A stretch of DNA of 64,000 nt from CAMEON01 sp045531965 (GTDB lineage Bacteria > Bacillota > Clostridia > Oscillospirales > CAG-272): assembly GCA_045531965.1 (NCBI GenBank), contig JAZSFA010000071.1, positions 1 through 64,000 of the forward strand, in the 5' to 3' direction. Numbering within the stretch: position 1 is the stretch's first letter; every line of letters begins with the position of its first letter. The translations under genes and the position numbers were made by a program. Under the pieces are notes generated by a model that worked only from the letters and a program-made list of their open reading frames with translations, had not been told where the DNA came from and ran no database searches. This document shows positions 41,094 through 50,125 of the stretch, one piece after another.

Positions 41094-42602
41094 ATGAAGA
41101 ACACAATGTTAAAGCTTTTGGCTCTTCTGATGGCTTGTCTCATGGTCTTCTCGTGCTTTGTCGCTTGCGGCGAGAGCAGCGATAACCCTGCGGACTCCAA
41201 AGAGGGGGACAGCAAAAAGCCCGAAGATGCGGCGACGGAAGAAGATACCGTGGATGAGGTCTCCGAGGCGTTGAGCGCGCTTGACGAGATCGATTGGGGC
41301 GGCGAAGAATTTTCTATTCTGCACGCTGAGCGTTATGAGAGTGAGATCTGGGGCGAAAACAAGGTCGTCGATAAAGAAAACGGCGGAGACCAGCTCATCA
41401 ACGACGCTGTGTACGAGAGAAACACTCTGCTTGAAGATAAGTGTAAGCTGGTTTTCAATCACGTGGCTCAACCCGATGCGGCCATTCAGAAAACGGTGAT
41501 CAATGAAGCTGCTGCGACCACCGGTGATTTTCATCTGATCACCAACAACGCAAGAGAGACTGCCACTTATGCAACCAGCGGTTATCTCCGCGATTTTGTC
41601 GATATGGGTATTGATCTTGAGTATTCTTGGTGGGATGCCGGTACTGCCGATTTTGCGCTGGAGGGCAAGGTGTTCTTTATGAACGGCGCCCATAACTTTG
41701 CCGATGATAACGTGACTTACGTTTTGATCTTCAATAAAGAGATGCAGGCAGAATTTGCCAATACCGTTCCCAATCCCTATGATACCGTTCTGAACTGGGA
41801 GTGGACGCTGGATTACTTCAACAAGGTCATTCAGGGTGTCTCCTCCGACAGCAACGGTGACGGTACCTACGATGCACTGGATACATACGGCTTCCTGACA
41901 ACTTGGGAATACGGTAACACCTTCTTTATGGGTTCCGACCTCCGTTACGTTCTCAATGACAAGGACTCTGTAGAGCCTACGCTGTTCCTGGACGGCGGTA
42001 AGATGGAAAAGGCGCTGAACGTGCTGCAGCTGGCAACAGCCATTTACCACGATAACGATGCTACCTTTATGTCCCCCGGCGGTCAGGAAGCGCTGGGTCT
42101 GGCTGCCTTTAAGGAAGGTCGCGGTTTGTTCTATGGCGAGGTTGCTCAATACCTGACAGCCTTGAACCGCGAGATGGAAGGTGACTATGGCGTTCTTCCT
42201 GTGCCGAAGTACGACAAGGCTCAGGAGTTCTACCGCACCTGGACTCACGACAGCGGCTCTACCTTGTCTGTCACCGCCGCGATCCCCGATTCCAAGGCAG
42301 AGCTTGTGGGTGACATCATCCAGATGTATGCTATCCTTTCTTATCAGTACGTCAAGCCTAAGTTCTACGACGTGATGCTGTCCACCAAGAGCGTGCGTGA
42401 CCCTCAGTCCCCCGTGATGCTGGACCTCATCTTCCAGAACCGTGTCTACGATATGGCGATGTACTTTGACCTTGGCTTCTACGAGCTGTTCAAAACCGAC
42501 GTCAACAACAAGGACGGCTCCTTCTCCTCCGGCTATGAGAAGAGCAGAAAGCGTTTTGACAAGAAGATCAATCAGATCCTTGACAAGCTGAGAAAAGAAT
42601 AA
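41094..42602 (+). CDS. extracellular solute-binding lipoprotein, orphan (paralogue of 17252-18751)
   Basis: This 502-residue lipoprotein has a signal peptide with lipobox FVAC (Cys25), an acidic linker and a two-lobed binding-protein fold. It shares many blocks with the protein at 17252-18751 (INDAVYERN.LLED, FFMNGAHN, EWTLDYFN, MEGDYGV.PVPKYDKAQ or KFDKAQ), so the two arose by duplication. Like its paralogue, it has its own promoter and terminator and no permease or ATPase next to it. The ligand is unknown, but a sugar or oligosaccharide is likely from the fold. GAGGAAAGAAAG precedes the start. Confidence 0.82.
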   Translation: MKNTMLKLLALLMACLMVFSCFVACGESSDNPADSKEGDSKKPEDAATEEDTVDEVSEALSALDEIDWGGEEFSILHAERYESEIWGENKVVDKENGGDQLINDAVYERNTLLEDKCKLVFNHVAQPDAAIQKTVINEAAATTGDFHLITNNARETATYATSGYLRDFVDMGIDLEYSWWDAGTADFALEGKVFFMNGAHNFADDNVTYVLIFNKEMQAEFANTVPNPYDTVLNWEWTLDYFNKVIQGVSSDSNGDGTYDALDTYGFLTTWEYGNTFFMGSDLRYVLNDKDSVEPTLFLDGGKMEKALNVLQLATAIYHDNDATFMSPGGQEALGLAAFKEGRGLFYGEVAQYLTALNREMEGDYGVLPVPKYDKAQEFYRTWTHDSGSTLSVTAAIPDSKAELVGDIIQMYAILSYQYVKPKFYDVMLSTKSVRDPQSPVMLDLIFQNRVYDMAMYFDLGFYELFKTDVNNKDGSFSSGYEKSRKRFDKKINQILDKLRKE

Positions 42603-42605
42603 TCC

Positions 42606-42645
42606 AAGCCCGACGGCAGACTGAACTGCCGTCGGGCTTTTTTCG
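42606..42645 (+). terminator. terminator after the second solute-binding lipoprotein gene
   Basis: Perfect 14-base stem AAGCCCGACGGCAG/CTGCCGTCGGGCTT with a six-base loop, followed by TTTT. Confidence 0.95.
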
Positions 42646-42719
42646 TGCAAAACAGGATGATCAGCCATCATTTTTTGAAAGTTGTTGGCGGATATTTTGA
42701 TAAATCTTCCCGATACCTA

Positions 42720-42748
42720 TTGATTATTTTGAAGCTCTGTGCTATAAT
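42720..42748 (+). promoter_or_regulatory. sigma-A promoter of the exonuclease-thiI operon
   Basis: TTGATT (42720-42725), 17 bases, TATAAT (42743-42748). The leader of about 110 bases is rich in G/C and holds no gene. Confidence 0.78.
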
Positions 42749-42861
42749 TACAATGATATAGTATGGGCATTGCCAAGCAAGCCTTGTAGACTTGTATTTT
42801 GCCGGCAGAGCAGGGCGGTCGGGCACCGTCGGGGCGTTGTCGGGTTTTGGAGGTATAAATT

Positions 42862-44040
42862 TTGGAAACAACGATTGACATGGTCGAGGGACTGAATATC
42901 CCTCGGGTGACGGCGGAGGAGGCGGACAGAAGACGTTATCTGTCCCAAGCGCTCCTTGACCGAATGCATCTGTCACCCGTGGGAGATCCCGTGGCTTACG
43001 ATGTGGCGGAAGACGGTCAGGTGACCTATTATTTTGACCCCGCGAAAGTCACTGAAACACCCCCCGAAAAATGGTATCGCGGCACGGTGAAGAAGCCAGA
43101 CGATACGGAGGAAGACGGGGCAGAAGCACCTGTCGCGCCTCGCCCCTTGCGTGAGCCGATGACACTTCCTTCGGGGACGGTCATTGAAAAAATGGGCGCC
43201 AAACGTGCGGCATCCTTCGGTTACTACACCGAGGAACGGTTGGGTCAGTTGAATTATGACGTAGGTTCCGAGCCTGCCGCTTATAATACCAAAGCTGATG
43301 GAACTGTGGTATACTTCTATGATAAGCGTGTGGCGATCCGCCGCCCGCTCAAGTGTGTCGTTTGTGGTCAGGACGTTCGCTATAAGCGGAAAATGTGCCG
43401 TGCTTGCTTTGAAAAGGATCTGGCGGTCCGCCGAGCCGAAGGAGATGCTTACCGCGCCAAACCCCGCCACATGGATCGACGCCGTGTCCTGTTTTTTGAC
43501 CTTGAACTGACGGGGGTGTATGACCACGATGAGATCATCTCGGTATCCATTTGCGACGGTACAGGCGAAACTCTGATGGATACGCTGGTCAAGCCTCGCC
43601 ACAAGAAAAAATGGAATCGCACCGAAAAGATCCATGGCATTTCCCCTGCCATGGTGCAAGATTCGCCCTATTTGGACGATCTGGTGCCCCGCATCAAGGC
43701 GCTTTTTGCAAATGCGGACAACATTGTGGCGTTCGGTGTGTCTACTGATTACAGCCACATCAAGTATATTTACGAAACCGAGCGCGAGCAGGAGGAGCTC
43801 CACAAAAAGGTGCGTTGTTGTGCCATTGAGTTTGTCAGATTCCAGAACGAGCATTATCCCGATAACAACCACGCGTCGCTGATTGATGCCATGGAAACGT
43901 TGGGGATCGCTTGGGACGGCATCCCCCATTCCTCTATGGCAGATACCATTGCCTGCATGAAGGTGTGGGAGGCTTTGTTCCCCCATTATTATGAGGATGC
44001 TGCGTTTGATGAGCCCGAAAAGGAGGAAAGCCATGTTTGA
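42862..44040 (+). CDS. DEDDh 3'-5' exonuclease with zinc ribbon and duplicated N-terminal module
   Basis: This 392-residue protein has an unusual layout. Two similar 37-residue modules (about 28-64 and 121-157: DPVAYDVAEDGQVTYYFD and EPAAYNTKADGTVVYFYD) come first, then a four-Cys zinc ribbon (Cys165, 168, 179, 182), then a DnaQ-type exonuclease. The exonuclease motifs are FDLELTG (Asp213, Glu215), FGVSTDYSHI (Asp296) and HSSMADT (His356, Asp361). It should degrade DNA or RNA from the 3' end. It starts with TTG at 42862, set by GGAGG eight bases upstream. It is the first of five close genes; its end overlaps the next by eight bases. Confidence 0.82.
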   Translation: METTIDMVEGLNIPRVTAEEADRRRYLSQALLDRMHLSPVGDPVAYDVAEDGQVTYYFDPAKVTETPPEKWYRGTVKKPDDTEEDGAEAPVAPRPLREPMTLPSGTVIEKMGAKRAASFGYYTEERLGQLNYDVGSEPAAYNTKADGTVVYFYDKRVAIRRPLKCVVCGQDVRYKRKMCRACFEKDLAVRRAEGDAYRAKPRHMDRRRVLFFDLELTGVYDHDEIISVSICDGTGETLMDTLVKPRHKKKWNRTEKIHGISPAMVQDSPYLDDLVPRIKALFANADNIVAFGVSTDYSHIKYIYETEREQEELHKKVRCCAIEFVRFQNEHYPDNNHASLIDAMETLGIAWDGIPHSSMADTIACMKVWEALFPHYYEDAAFDEPEKEESHV

Positions 44041-44362
44041 TATGTTTGGGTTGGAAAAAGACCACAAGATCGCTTACGGTGACGAGGTCGTTCATCTGAC
44101 GACCGTGTATGACATTGCTATGTTGGGTATGATCCGCGGACTTTTGGAAAGCGAAGATATTCCTTACTTGGTACATGAGCGCGCCACGGGTAGTGCTATG
44201 CGGATTATGACGGGCTTTTCCCTCTATGGAACCGACATTTTCGTTCCCAAAACCGCCGAAGAAACGGCGAGAGATCTGATCGCCGGGATTAACACCGACG
44301 GCGAGGGCACAGAGCCTGCGATGATTCTTGAAAATGATGAAACAGAAGGTGATCCCCAATGA
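44033..44362 (+). CDS. DUF2007-like protein
   Basis: This 109-residue cytoplasmic protein resembles DUF2007, a small ferredoxin-like fold sometimes called a signal-transducing protein. The pattern is AMLGMIRGLLESEDIPYLVHE, a loop, then YGTDIFVPKTAEETARDLI. The function is unknown. The start at 44033 is set by AAAAGGAGG and lies inside the end of the exonuclease gene; its own end overlaps thiI by four bases. An acidic tail closes the protein. Confidence 0.75.
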   Translation: MFDMFGLEKDHKIAYGDEVVHLTTVYDIAMLGMIRGLLESEDIPYLVHERATGSAMRIMTGFSLYGTDIFVPKTAEETARDLIAGINTDGEGTEPAMILENDETEGDPQ

Positions 44363-45558
44363 AAGAAATCATTTTGTGTAAATATGGGGAGATCGTTCTG
44401 AAGGGCGCCAACCGTCGCTTCTTTGAGGACATGCTCTGCCGTCAACTTCGCCAAAAAGCCAAAGCTTGCGGTAATTTTGAGATCACCCGCGCGCAAAGCA
44501 CGGTGTACATCGAGCCTTTGGATGATCATGCTGACATCGACGCCATGATGGCGGCGGCAGGTAAGGTCTTTGGCATTGTAGCGATTTGCCGCGCCGCTGT
44601 TTGCGAAAAGAATATGGATAGTATTCTTGAAACGGTTAAAGCGTATATTCCACCGTACCTGGAAGGAAAACGGACGTTCAAGGTAGAATCCAAGCGTTCG
44701 GACAAGTGTTTTCCCTTGGATTCCATCGCCATTTCAGGCGAGGCGGGCGGTGCGATTCTGGAAGCCTGTCCCCGTATGCGGGTGGATGTGCACAACCCCG
44801 ACGTTACGGTTAAAGTGGAGGTTCGTGAAACGGCTGCGTACATTCATCCGGGATCTGTGAAGGGCGCGGGCGGTATGCCTGTCAGCTCCAACGGACGCGG
44901 GATGCTTTTGCTCTCGGGTGGCATCGATTCCCCCGTAGCCGGCTATATGATGGCCAAAAGAGGACTGAAAATCGAGGCGATCCATTTTGAATCCTTCCCT
45001 TATACCAGTGAACTGGCAAGAGATAAAGTCCTTCGCTTGGCGCAGATTGTTTCTGAATATAACTGTGACGACATGCTCGTCCATGTGGTTTCTCTGACCC
45101 GTGTACAGGAAGAGCTGGTTAAGCATTGTCAGGAAGATTATTTTACGCTTCTGCTTCGCCGTTACATGATGGCGATCGCTGATAAGGTCGCCCATAAGTT
45201 CAAGTGTGGTGCGCTGATCACAGGAGAAAGCTTGGGTCAGGTCGCCTCTCAAACCACCGAGGCATTGGGCGTGACCAATCCCTTGGCAACATTACCTGTG
45301 TTCCGCCCTTGTATCGGCATGGACAAAGAAGAGATCGTGGAGATCTCTCGCAAGATCGGTACCTTCGATACTTCCATCGAACCCTTTGAAGATTGCTGTA
45401 CCGTATTTACCCCCCGTCATCCCCGTACCCGCCCCGATCTGAAAAAAGTGATGGCAGAGGAGCAAAAGTTGCCCTTTGATGAGTTGGTGGAAGAGGCGAT
45501 TGCGGGTATGTACCGTGTCATCGTCCGACCAGACGGGTACGAGGTGCAGGAAAGATGA
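44359..45558 (+). CDS. thiI: tRNA 4-thiouridine synthetase ThiI
   Basis: ThiI uses ATP and a persulfide to make 4-thiouridine at position 8 of tRNA. The 399-residue protein has the N-terminal ferredoxin-like and THUMP domains (about 1-165) and the PP-loop domain with LLLSGGIDSPVAGYMM, TGESLGQVASQT and the Cys motif EDCCTVF. It ends without the rhodanese domain found in Escherichia coli ThiI, so the sulfur must come directly from a cysteine desulfurase, as in Bacillus. Both its ends overlap neighbouring genes by four bases. Confidence 0.96.
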   Translation: MKEIILCKYGEIVLKGANRRFFEDMLCRQLRQKAKACGNFEITRAQSTVYIEPLDDHADIDAMMAAAGKVFGIVAICRAAVCEKNMDSILETVKAYIPPYLEGKRTFKVESKRSDKCFPLDSIAISGEAGGAILEACPRMRVDVHNPDVTVKVEVRETAAYIHPGSVKGAGGMPVSSNGRGMLLLSGGIDSPVAGYMMAKRGLKIEAIHFESFPYTSELARDKVLRLAQIVSEYNCDDMLVHVVSLTRVQEELVKHCQEDYFTLLLRRYMMAIADKVAHKFKCGALITGESLGQVASQTTEALGVTNPLATLPVFRPCIGMDKEEIVEISRKIGTFDTSIEPFEDCCTVFTPRHPRTRPDLKKVMAEEQKLPFDELVEEAIAGMYRVIVRPDGYEVQER

Positions 45559-46805
45559 AATACTTATTTATAGGCTTGGTACTGTTGGACTACCTTTGGA
45601 AGCTCTTTGAAGTCTTTCTGTCCGCCAAGCAGATGAAAAAACCGCTACCTGCTTGCGTACAAGGTATCTACGACGAACAGCAGTACAACCGCTGGGTAGC
45701 TTACACCCACGAGAGACGCCGTTTCAGTCTCATCAACGGGGCGATCAATACGGTGCTGATGGTGGCGATTCTCGCCTTCGACCTGTTGGCTGTGGTCTAT
45801 AACGCGCTCGACAGCGTTATCGCGGTGAATGGTCTGCTGGATGACACCTTGATGGTAATCATCTTTTGCCTGTTCTTCTCGGCGGTGGATATCATTCCGG
45901 ATTACATTTTCACCTTCCGTATAGAAGAAAAGTACGGCTTTAATAAGTCCACGAAGAAGACCTTCTGGGGAGACACGATCAAGAACACTATTCTGAATAC
46001 GCTGCTCAACATAGGTCTTGCCAGTATTGCCGCAGTCTTCTATAATCTGGTGGGGCTGTGGCTCATGGTAGGCATCTTCGGATTTTTCCTCATCATGGTG
46101 TTGGTCGGCTCAGTTTTTGCCCTGCCGCTGCAAAAGCTCTTCCATCGCTTTGATCCCCTGGAGGACGGAAGCCTAAAGGACAGAATCAACGAACTGTTTG
46201 TTTCCAACGGATACAAGGTGCGAAGTATTTACGTCATGAACGCCTCAAAGCGCACCACCCGTGCCAACGCGTTTTGCGCGGGTGTCGGCAAGGGCAAGAA
46301 GATTGCGCTGTACGACAATCTGGTAAACAACTATTCAGAGGATGAGATCACCGCCGTCTTCGCCCACGAGCTGGGTCATGACAAGCACAAGGACACGACG
46401 GTTATGGCTGTTCTTCAAATTGTCATCTACGCTGTTGTCTCGGCTGTGATCGGTGTGACTGTGGCATTCCCTGCTGCCAGCGTTGCTATGGGTTTTGCCG
46501 AGGTCAACGCCGAAGCGATGGTGCTGGTTCTGTCCATGGCGGTGCTGGGTCCCCTTATGACCCTGCTTATGGTGCCCTTCAACATCATTTCCCGTCGTAT
46601 GGAGCGTCACGCCGACACCTTCGCTGCAAACTGCGGTCTGGGTCAACCTCTTATGGATGCCCTCAAGCGGCTTTCCCGCGATAATCTCAGCGACCTCAAT
46701 CCCCATCCCTTCCTTGCCACTATAGGCTACTCTCATCCCACCATCGGCGAGCGTATCCAAGTGATCGAGAAGGCAATGAACAAGCATACCGAATCTTCTG
46801 ACTGA
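45555..46805 (+). CDS. M48-family (Ste24-like) membrane metallopeptidase
   Basis: This 416-residue membrane protein resembles Ste24/CAAX protease 1. Several hydrophobic segments (about 1-20, 55-80, 90-115, 145-195, 280-330) surround the zinc site HELGHDKHKD (about residues 272-281), and the third ligand is the Glu of ERHADTFAANCG (about 352). The motif NAFCAGVGKGKKIALYDNL is typical of the family. Bacterial members probably degrade misfolded membrane proteins. It overlaps thiI by four bases and is 17 bases before the next gene. Confidence 0.92.
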   Translation: MKYLFIGLVLLDYLWKLFEVFLSAKQMKKPLPACVQGIYDEQQYNRWVAYTHERRRFSLINGAINTVLMVAILAFDLLAVVYNALDSVIAVNGLLDDTLMVIIFCLFFSAVDIIPDYIFTFRIEEKYGFNKSTKKTFWGDTIKNTILNTLLNIGLASIAAVFYNLVGLWLMVGIFGFFLIMVLVGSVFALPLQKLFHRFDPLEDGSLKDRINELFVSNGYKVRSIYVMNASKRTTRANAFCAGVGKGKKIALYDNLVNNYSEDEITAVFAHELGHDKHKDTTVMAVLQIVIYAVVSAVIGVTVAFPAASVAMGFAEVNAEAMVLVLSMAVLGPLMTLLMVPFNIISRRMERHADTFAANCGLGQPLMDALKRLSRDNLSDLNPHPFLATIGYSHPTIGERIQVIEKAMNKHTESSD

Positions 46806-46822
46806 ACGAAAGGATATAAATC

Positions 46823-47386
46823 ATGGAACAAATGTACTATAAGATGACCATCGCAGGCTGTGAGCGTGCCCTACCTTTGTGTCCCCTCAATGACCAATTG
46901 ATGATCGGTGCTTTCGTTATTTTTGGTGATCCCGAATTGACCACTGCTTGTGCGGCAGAACTACTGAAAAAGGTCCCCGAGTACGATTACATGATCACCG
47001 CAGAGGCGAAGGGGATTCCCCTGATCCATGAGATGGCGCGTCTTGCGGGCAACCAAAAGTATATGCTGGCGCGTAAAGGCACTAAGCTCTATATGAGAGA
47101 CATCTTGGACGTGAAAGTCAACTCTATCACTACCAACCGCGAGCAGCATCTCTACTTGGACGGTAACGATGCCGCCCTTATGAAGGGCAAGCGCATTCTC
47201 ATCGTGGATGACGTGGTCTCTCTCGGTGATTCCATGCACGCCCTGGAGCAGCTGGTGGAAGCCGCAGGCGGTATCGTTTGCGGTCGCGCTACCATTCTGG
47301 CAGAAGGCGATGCTGCTGACCGCAAGGATCTGGTGTATCTGGAGAAGCTTCCCCTGTTCCTAAAGGACGGTACGCCGCTGAATTGA
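46823..47386 (+). CDS. adenine phosphoribosyltransferase-like protein
   Basis: This 187-residue cytoplasmic protein has a type I phosphoribosyltransferase fold. The PRPP-binding loop is ILIVDDVVSLGDSMHALEQ, preceded by ITAEAKGIPLIHEMARLAG, as in Apt. Apt salvages adenine to AMP. The spacing and the C-terminal end (LEKLPLFLKDG) are typical of Apt-like proteins in Clostridia whose base specificity is unknown. It is the last of the five-gene operon. GAAAGGAT is nine bases before the start. Confidence 0.82.
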   Translation: MEQMYYKMTIAGCERALPLCPLNDQLMIGAFVIFGDPELTTACAAELLKKVPEYDYMITAEAKGIPLIHEMARLAGNQKYMLARKGTKLYMRDILDVKVNSITTNREQHLYLDGNDAALMKGKRILIVDDVVSLGDSMHALEQLVEAAGGIVCGRATILAEGDAADRKDLVYLEKLPLFLKDGTPLN

Positions 47387-47390
47387 GATT

Positions 47391-47407
47391 GTGGGGTTTC
47401 ACCCCAC
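47391..47407 (+). terminator. hairpin after the phosphoribosyltransferase gene
   Basis: GTGGGGT pairs with ACCCCAC around a three-base loop, five bases after the stop. There is no T run, so termination is uncertain. A second small dyad CTTTCTTGAAAGAAAG follows. Confidence 0.45.
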
Positions 47408-47481
47408 ACCCCTTTCTTGAAAGAAAGGTTTGACCAAAGAACTAAAAAAATAAAAATACGAGTGCGACCTGATCATGAAAT

Positions 47482-47532
47482 TTACTTTTTGAAGGGTTCC
47501 AAGGGGAACTTTTTTCAAAAAGTTCCCCTTGG
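47482..47532 (-). repeat. dispersed palindromic element, copy 4
   Basis: Sixteen-base stem CCAAGGGGAACTTTTT/AAAAAGTTCCCCTTGG; the tag AACCCTTCAAAAAG follows on the minus strand. It stands upstream of aspS and opposite to gene direction. Confidence 0.78.
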
Positions 47533-47559
47533 CGCACCCACGGAAAGAAGGAAAATAAA

Positions 47560-49350
47560 ATGGCAGAACTTTTAACATCCCAAGACAAACGTACATGCCT
47601 GTGTGCAGAGCTGTCTGCCGCCAACGTAGGACAGGAAGTCTGCGTCATGGGTTGGGCACAGAAGCAGAGAGACCTGGGCGCCCTCATCTTCATCGACCTC
47701 CGAGACAGATCCGGTATCGTCCAGCTGGCCTTTGACGATGTTACCGACCGCGAGGTTTTCTCCAAGGCATTTACTGTTCGCGCCGAGTTCGTCCTCTGCG
47801 CCCACGGTACCGTCCGCCGCCGCGGCGAGGGCGCTGTGAACAAAAACATCCCCACGGGTGAGATTGAGATCGCTGTAAATGATCTGAAGATCCTCTCCTC
47901 CTCCCAGACTCCTCCCTTTGAGATTGTGGAGAACAGCCCCGTCAAGCCCGAGCTGAGACTCCAGCACCGCTACCTTGACCTGCGCCGTCCCGACATGGCT
48001 TACAACATCATGGCCCGCTCCAAGATCACCAAGCTGGCTCGCGACTACTACGCAGAGCATGGTTTTATCGACATCGAGACCCCCTGCCTCATCGCCCCCA
48101 CCCCCGAGGGAGCCAGAGACTATCTCGTGCCTTCCCGTGTCCACCACGGTAAGTTCTACGCCCTGCCCCAGTCCCCCCAGCTCTACAAGCAGCTGCTCAT
48201 GGTCTCGGGCTTTGACCGTTACTTCCAGATCGCCCGCTGCTTCCGCGACGAGGACCTCCGCGCCGACCGCCAGCCCGAGTTCACCCAGATCGACACCGAG
48301 ATGTCCTTCGTGAACGAGGACGACGTCATGCGTATGCACGAGGGCTTCCTGAAGTTCATGTTCAAGGAGTTCTACAACATTGACCTCGGCGGCGACTTCA
48401 TCCGTATGCCCTACGCTGAGGCCATGGAGCGCTTCGGCTCGGATAAGCCCGATATCCGCTTCGGCTTCGAGCTGAAGAACCTGTCCGACATTCTGGCAGG
48501 CACCGAGTTCAAGGTTTTCGCGGGCGCCATCGCGGGCGGCGGCTCTGTCCGCGCCATCAACGTCAACGGCGGCGCATCCATGTCCCGTAAGGAGATCGAC
48601 GCTCTGGTGGAGTTTGTCAAGACCTACAAGGCAAAAGGTCTCGCTTGGCTCAAGTGGGCAGAGAACGGGGATATTTCCTCCTCCTACGCCAAGTTCCTCA
48701 CCGAGGCCGAGAACGAAGCCATCAAGGCCCGCATGGAGGCAAAGCCCGGCGACCTGATCCTCATCGTGGCTGACAAGAACAGCGTTGTCTTCGACGCCCT
48801 GGGTGCCCTCCGTTGCCACTGCGCCAAGAAGATGGGTCTGTGCGACCCCAAGGACTTCAAGTTCCTGTGGGTCACCGAGTTCCCCCTGTTGGAGTACTCC
48901 GAGGAGGACGGTCGCTTCTACGCCAAGCACCACCCCTTCACCATGCCCATGGAGGAGGATCTGCAGTACATCGACACCGACCCCGGCCGCGTCCGCGCCA
49001 AGGCCTACGATATCGTGCTGAACGGCACCGAGCTGGGCGGCGGCTCCATCCGTATCCACTCGGGTGAGATCCAGTCCAAGATGTTCGAGGTGCTGGGCTT
49101 TACCCCCGAGGATGCCCAGGAGAAGTTCGGCTTCCTGCTGGAGGCCTTCAAGTACGGCGTGCCTCCTCACGGCGGTTTGGCCTTCGGTCTTGACCGTCTG
49201 GTGGCTCTCTCCATCGGTCTGGAGGACATCCGCGACGTCATCGCCTTCCCCAAGGTGCAGAACGCCAGCGAGCTCATGACCAAGTGCCCCTCCCCCGCCG
49301 ATCCCAAGGCTCTCGAAGAGCTGGCGATCGCGGTTGTAGAGGAAGAATAA
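47560..49350 (+). CDS. aspS: aspartyl-tRNA synthetase
   Basis: AspS charges tRNA-Asp. The 596-residue class II synthetase begins with an OB-fold anticodon-binding domain (about 1-110, GWAQKQRDLGALIFIDLRDRSG in part), then the catalytic core with motif 2 RCFRDEDLRADRQPEFTQID and motif 3 GGLAFGLDRLVALS, and the bacterial GAD insertion (about 290-420). Length is normal. No T-box leader is visible upstream. The start is preceded by GAAAGAAGG. Codons are strongly biased to C in third positions. Confidence 0.97.
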   Translation: MAELLTSQDKRTCLCAELSAANVGQEVCVMGWAQKQRDLGALIFIDLRDRSGIVQLAFDDVTDREVFSKAFTVRAEFVLCAHGTVRRRGEGAVNKNIPTGEIEIAVNDLKILSSSQTPPFEIVENSPVKPELRLQHRYLDLRRPDMAYNIMARSKITKLARDYYAEHGFIDIETPCLIAPTPEGARDYLVPSRVHHGKFYALPQSPQLYKQLLMVSGFDRYFQIARCFRDEDLRADRQPEFTQIDTEMSFVNEDDVMRMHEGFLKFMFKEFYNIDLGGDFIRMPYAEAMERFGSDKPDIRFGFELKNLSDILAGTEFKVFAGAIAGGGSVRAINVNGGASMSRKEIDALVEFVKTYKAKGLAWLKWAENGDISSSYAKFLTEAENEAIKARMEAKPGDLILIVADKNSVVFDALGALRCHCAKKMGLCDPKDFKFLWVTEFPLLEYSEEDGRFYAKHHPFTMPMEEDLQYIDTDPGRVRAKAYDIVLNGTELGGGSIRIHSGEIQSKMFEVLGFTPEDAQEKFGFLLEAFKYGVPPHGGLAFGLDRLVALSIGLEDIRDVIAFPKVQNASELMTKCPSPADPKALEELAIAVVEEE

Positions 49351-49357
49351 GAGTACG

Positions 49358-49415
49358 CGAGGGGGAAACTTTTTAAAAAAAGTTTCCCCCTCGACCCCTT
49401 TCAAAAACTTCAAAA
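49358..49415 (+). repeat. dispersed palindromic element, copy 5
   Basis: Seventeen-base perfect arms CGAGGGGGAAACTTTTT and AAAAAGTTTCCCCCTCG, then ACCCCTTTCAAAAACTT. It begins seven bases after the aspS stop and ends against the ribosome site of the next gene. Confidence 0.85.
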
Positions 49416-49427
49416 GGAGGATGATTT

Positions 49428-50093
49428 ATGAAACTACTGCTCAACGCTCTCGTAAAATTCATAGCAGGTCTCTTCATGGTCTCCCTTCTGCTTTTCCTCC
49501 CCGCGGGTACGATTCACTATCCCGGGGGCCTCTTGTTCCTTTGCCTGCTCTTTCTTCCCATGTTCATGATGGGCATTGTCATGATGATCCGCGCCCGTGA
49601 TCTTCTTGCCAAGCGGTTGGACGTGAAGGAAAAGCAGGGCACCCAAAAGGGCGTGGTGGCCGTTATGGGTCTGATCTTTCTCGGCGGGTTCATCCTTGCG
49701 GGGCTGGACTTCCGCTTCGGCTGGTCCAAGGTCCCCCTGCCCGTGGTCATCGTCGCCTCGGTGCTGTTCCTCGTGGGCTACACCCTCTACGCCGAGGTCA
49801 TGCGGGAGAACGCCTACCTGTCCCGCACCGTCAAGGTGGAAGAAGGGCAGACTGTCATCTCCACAGGTCTCTACGCCGTGGTGCGCCACCCCATGTATAT
49901 GGCCTCCACGGTCATGTTCCTGGCCCTGCCTCTTGTTCTCGGCTCCTGGTACGCCCTCATCCCCTTCGCCTTCTATCCCATCATTATGGTCGTCCGCATC
50001 CACGGGGAAGAGAAGCTTTTGACGGCGGAGCTTTTGGGATATGACGAGTATAAGAAAAAAGTCAAGTATCGCATGATCCCCTTTATTTGGTAA
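49428..50093 (+). CDS. isoprenylcysteine carboxyl methyltransferase-like membrane protein
   Basis: This 221-residue membrane protein has about five hydrophobic segments and the ICMT/phospholipid methyltransferase pattern near the C-terminus: GLYAVVRHPMYMAS, then RIHGEEKLLTAELLGYDEY, which bind SAM. Bacterial members of this group methylate lipids or small thiols, and few are characterised. AAAAGGAGG is seven bases before the start. The next gene, tatD, starts 32 bases after its stop. Confidence 0.85.
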   Translation: MKLLLNALVKFIAGLFMVSLLLFLPAGTIHYPGGLLFLCLLFLPMFMMGIVMMIRARDLLAKRLDVKEKQGTQKGVVAVMGLIFLGGFILAGLDFRFGWSKVPLPVVIVASVLFLVGYTLYAEVMRENAYLSRTVKVEEGQTVISTGLYAVVRHPMYMASTVMFLALPLVLGSWYALIPFAFYPIIMVVRIHGEEKLLTAELLGYDEYKKKVKYRMIPFIW

Positions 50094-50125
50094 ACGGTTA
50101 TCTTATCGCGTTGAAAGGAGTCCCT

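Noticed and set aside
41109..42671. 520-codon minus-strand frame
   Set aside because: Antisense shadow of the second solute-binding lipoprotein gene.
47387..47559. possible T-box leader of aspS
   Set aside because: No specifier stem or conserved T-box sequence is visible; the dyads belong to the dispersed repeat and a small hairpin.
47572..49413. 613-codon open frame on the minus strand
   Set aside because: It is antisense to aspS; the C-rich third positions of aspS keep the opposite frame free of stops.
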